Both the position numbers and the translations under genes were made by a program. The notes beneath the pieces were generated by a model that was not told where the DNA came from, made no database searches, and worked only from the letters and a program-made list of their open reading frames with translations. From Nesterenkonia sphaerica (GTDB lineage Bacteria; Actinomycetota; Actinomycetes; Actinomycetales; Micrococcaceae), in assembly GCF_005771565.1 (NCBI RefSeq), contig NZ_VAWA01000020.1:1-33987 (forward strand): a stretch of DNA of 33,987 nucleotides. The letters are read 5' to 3'. Position 1 is the first letter of the stretch. Every line of letters starts with the position of its first letter. Below are positions 32,961 to 33,987 of the stretch, piece by piece.

Positions 32961-33842
32961 GTGACAGACACTACGATGCATGACACGCGCCGCGCTCGTC
33001 GCCGCGCGGCCAGCAAGACCCTCGCCCTGACAAACGCCACCTCGGCCGGCCGGGCTGCCGCAGCAGTGTTGGCTGCCTCCGGCCTGGTGGTCACCAGCGG
33101 CGTGGCGGCCCACGCCAATGCGGAGTCCGAGGAGGGCCGCGGCGCCGCGACCGTGCAGCTGAACACCTCGGAACTCACCGTCGAACGAGCCTCCGACGTG
33201 TCTGCTCCGGCAGTCAGCGCCTCCACGGAAGTGGAGCTCGCATTTGAGCGCCCCGCGCTCTCCTCCGAATCCGCCCCAGAGCCAGAGCCGGAGCCGGAGC
33301 CTGAACCAGAGCCCGAGCCAGAGCCCCAGCCCGAGCCCGAACCAGAGCCCGAACCTGAGCCGGAGCCAGAACCAGAGCCCCAGCCCGAGCCGGAGAGCGA
33401 GTCTACTGCACCTCAGCAGCAGGACGGCCAGGGTGTCCAGTCCCACAGCGAAGCCTCCGTGGCAGGCGAGAGCCAGGAAGAGCCCTCCAGCGCCGGTGGC
33501 AGCAGCTCTGTGGTCAGTGCTGCCTACGCCGGTTTGGGCGTGCCGTACCAGTGGGGCGGCACCACCACGGCAGGCTTCGACTGCTCAGGGTTCATCAACT
33601 GGGCCTACAACCAGGCGGGCCGCGGCGGGCTCCCGCGCACCACCTATGGGATGGACGCCTCACTGCCCCGCGTTTCCAGCCCACAGCCGGGCGACATTGT
33701 GCTGGCCAATAACAACACTCACGGCGGAATCTACGTCGGCAACGGCCAAGTGATCTCCGCTACCCCCTCCGGCGGTGTACGGATTCACGGCATCAATGAC
33801 GGATGGCACCAGGTCAACTCCATCCTGCGGCCTGGAGGCTGA
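32961..33842 (+). CDS. Secreted NlpC/P60 peptidoglycan hydrolase with Pro-Glu linker
   Basis: The 293-aa product probably cuts stem peptides of the cell wall. A long Arg-rich N-region and hydrophobic core (about residues 30-50) form a signal ending near VAAHANA. A spacer and about 40 residues of almost pure Pro-Glu (106-145) follow, probably a rigid wall-spanning arm. The C-terminal NlpC/P60 domain (about 183-293) has the catalytic Cys208 ([11 protein letters not shown]) and His254 ([12 protein letters not shown]). The third catalytic position (12 after the His) is Ser266, where His, Glu, Asn or Gln is usual. The start is GTG 32961 with AAGAAGG 8 nt upstream. No LysM or SH3 domain is present. 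Confidence 0.93.
   Translation: MTDTTMHDTRRARRRAASKTLALTNATSAGRAAAAVLAASGLVVTSGVAAHANAESEEGRGAATVQLNTSELTVERASDVSAPAVSASTEVELAFERPALSSESAPEPEPEPEPEPEPEPEPQPEPEPEPEPEPEPEPEPQPEPESESTAPQQQDGQGVQSHSEASVAGESQEEPSSAGGSSSVVSAAYAGLGVPYQWGGTTTAGFDCSGFINWAYNQAGRGGLPRTTYGMDASLPRVSSPQPGDIVLANNNTHGGIYVGNGQVISATPSGGVRIHGINDGWHQVNSILRPGG
33276..33395 (+). repeat. Pro-Glu coding repeat (about 20 GAR-CCN units)
   Basis: A 6-bp periodic tract encodes the Pro-Glu arm of the NlpC/P60 protein. Third positions vary (GAG/GAA, CCA/CCG/CCC/CCT) and a few Gln codons interrupt it, so it is old enough to have diverged but may still vary in length. Confidence 0.85.
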
Positions 33843-33901
33843 TTCCCCCGTTAGCTTCTAAGAGCACCAGTTCTCCGGCAGGATAAGTGGTGTTGTCCGG
33901 T

Positions 33902-33973
33902 CCGGCTCCTGGGCATGATCGTTTGCCCCCAGTCACTGTGATGATCCGGGGGGTGTTGTCACCCAGGAGCTGG
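33902..33973. repeat. Nested palindrome at the right edge
   Basis: A 12-bp outer stem (33902-33913 with 33962-33973, one G-T wobble; core GCTCCTGGG/CCCAGGAGC) encloses CCCCC/GGGGG (33926-33930 with 33948-33952) and a central TCACTGTGA (33933-33941), all on nearly the same centre. The 145 bp after the NlpC/P60 stop hold no recognised gene. It may be a terminator, a mobile-element end or a recombination site. Confidence 0.5.
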
Positions 33974-33987
33974 TCACGGGCGGATCG

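Noticed and set aside
33276-33395. Possible CRISPR or tandem-repeat array
   Set aside because: The 6-bp period encodes alternating Pro and Glu in frame with a secreted protein; there are no spacers.
33843-33987. Transposase remnant
   Set aside because: The minus frame is open but short and resembles no transposase motif I can name, and the edge cuts it off.

Overview
The window looks like chromosomal DNA from a high-GC actinobacterium, most likely Micrococcales. Nesterenkonia or a relative is my guess, from the acidic proteins and the gene set, and is inference only. The main support is gene order. lysS, panC, a DUF2520 protein, DUF3180, fol genes, ftsH, hpt, tilS and a zincin_2 metalloprotease form a cluster that is also found, with variations, around lysS-panC-folKBPE-ftsH in Mycobacterium. 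No rRNA, tRNA, CRISPR array or intact insertion sequence was seen.

Layout. (1) 1-312: an outward promoter, probably for lsr2, and a 58-aa membrane protein next to lysS. (2) 319-5809, minus strand: lysS, an M13 metallopeptidase, panC and a DUF2520 Rossmann protein. (3) 5883-9733, minus: two bacterial PH-domain membrane proteins, DUF3180 and a FolB-FolK fusion, all overlapping. (4) 9825-16144, minus: folP, folE, ftsH, hpt, tilS and a zincin_2 protease. (5) 16210-18369: a plus-strand methyltransferase, a minus-strand DUF2332 gene and a plus-strand small membrane/coiled-coil protein. (6) 18373-21986, minus: menA, menE, menB and a PLDc_N protein (menaquinone). (7) 22063-26688, minus: a cytochrome c maturation (System II) operon of a TlpA-like lipoprotein, ccdA, resB, ccsB and DUF4229. 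(8) 26750-32661, minus: a copper operon copZ, a tandem HVHP-motif protein, copA, copB and csoR. It has a TTGACA-17-TATAAA promoter with two identical-architecture CsoR-type operators. (9) 32961-33842, plus: a secreted NlpC/P60 protein with a Pro-Glu linker, behind a structured leader and tandem direct repeats. A nested palindrome lies at the right edge.

How it fits together. The right half joins menaquinone synthesis, cytochrome c assembly and copper export, all of which bear on the respiratory chain and its copper supply. The left half holds folate, pantothenate, purine-salvage and tRNA functions with FtsH and several conserved but uncharacterised membrane proteins.

The most notable signals outside the genes are these: a recurring TANNNT hexamer placed 6-7 nt before start codons, which implies leaderless mRNAs and fixes several starts; the copper operator pair; two perfect 14-bp-arm palindromes (one inside a coding region); a 17-bp dyad shared by two promoters; and the regulatory region of the NlpC/P60 gene.
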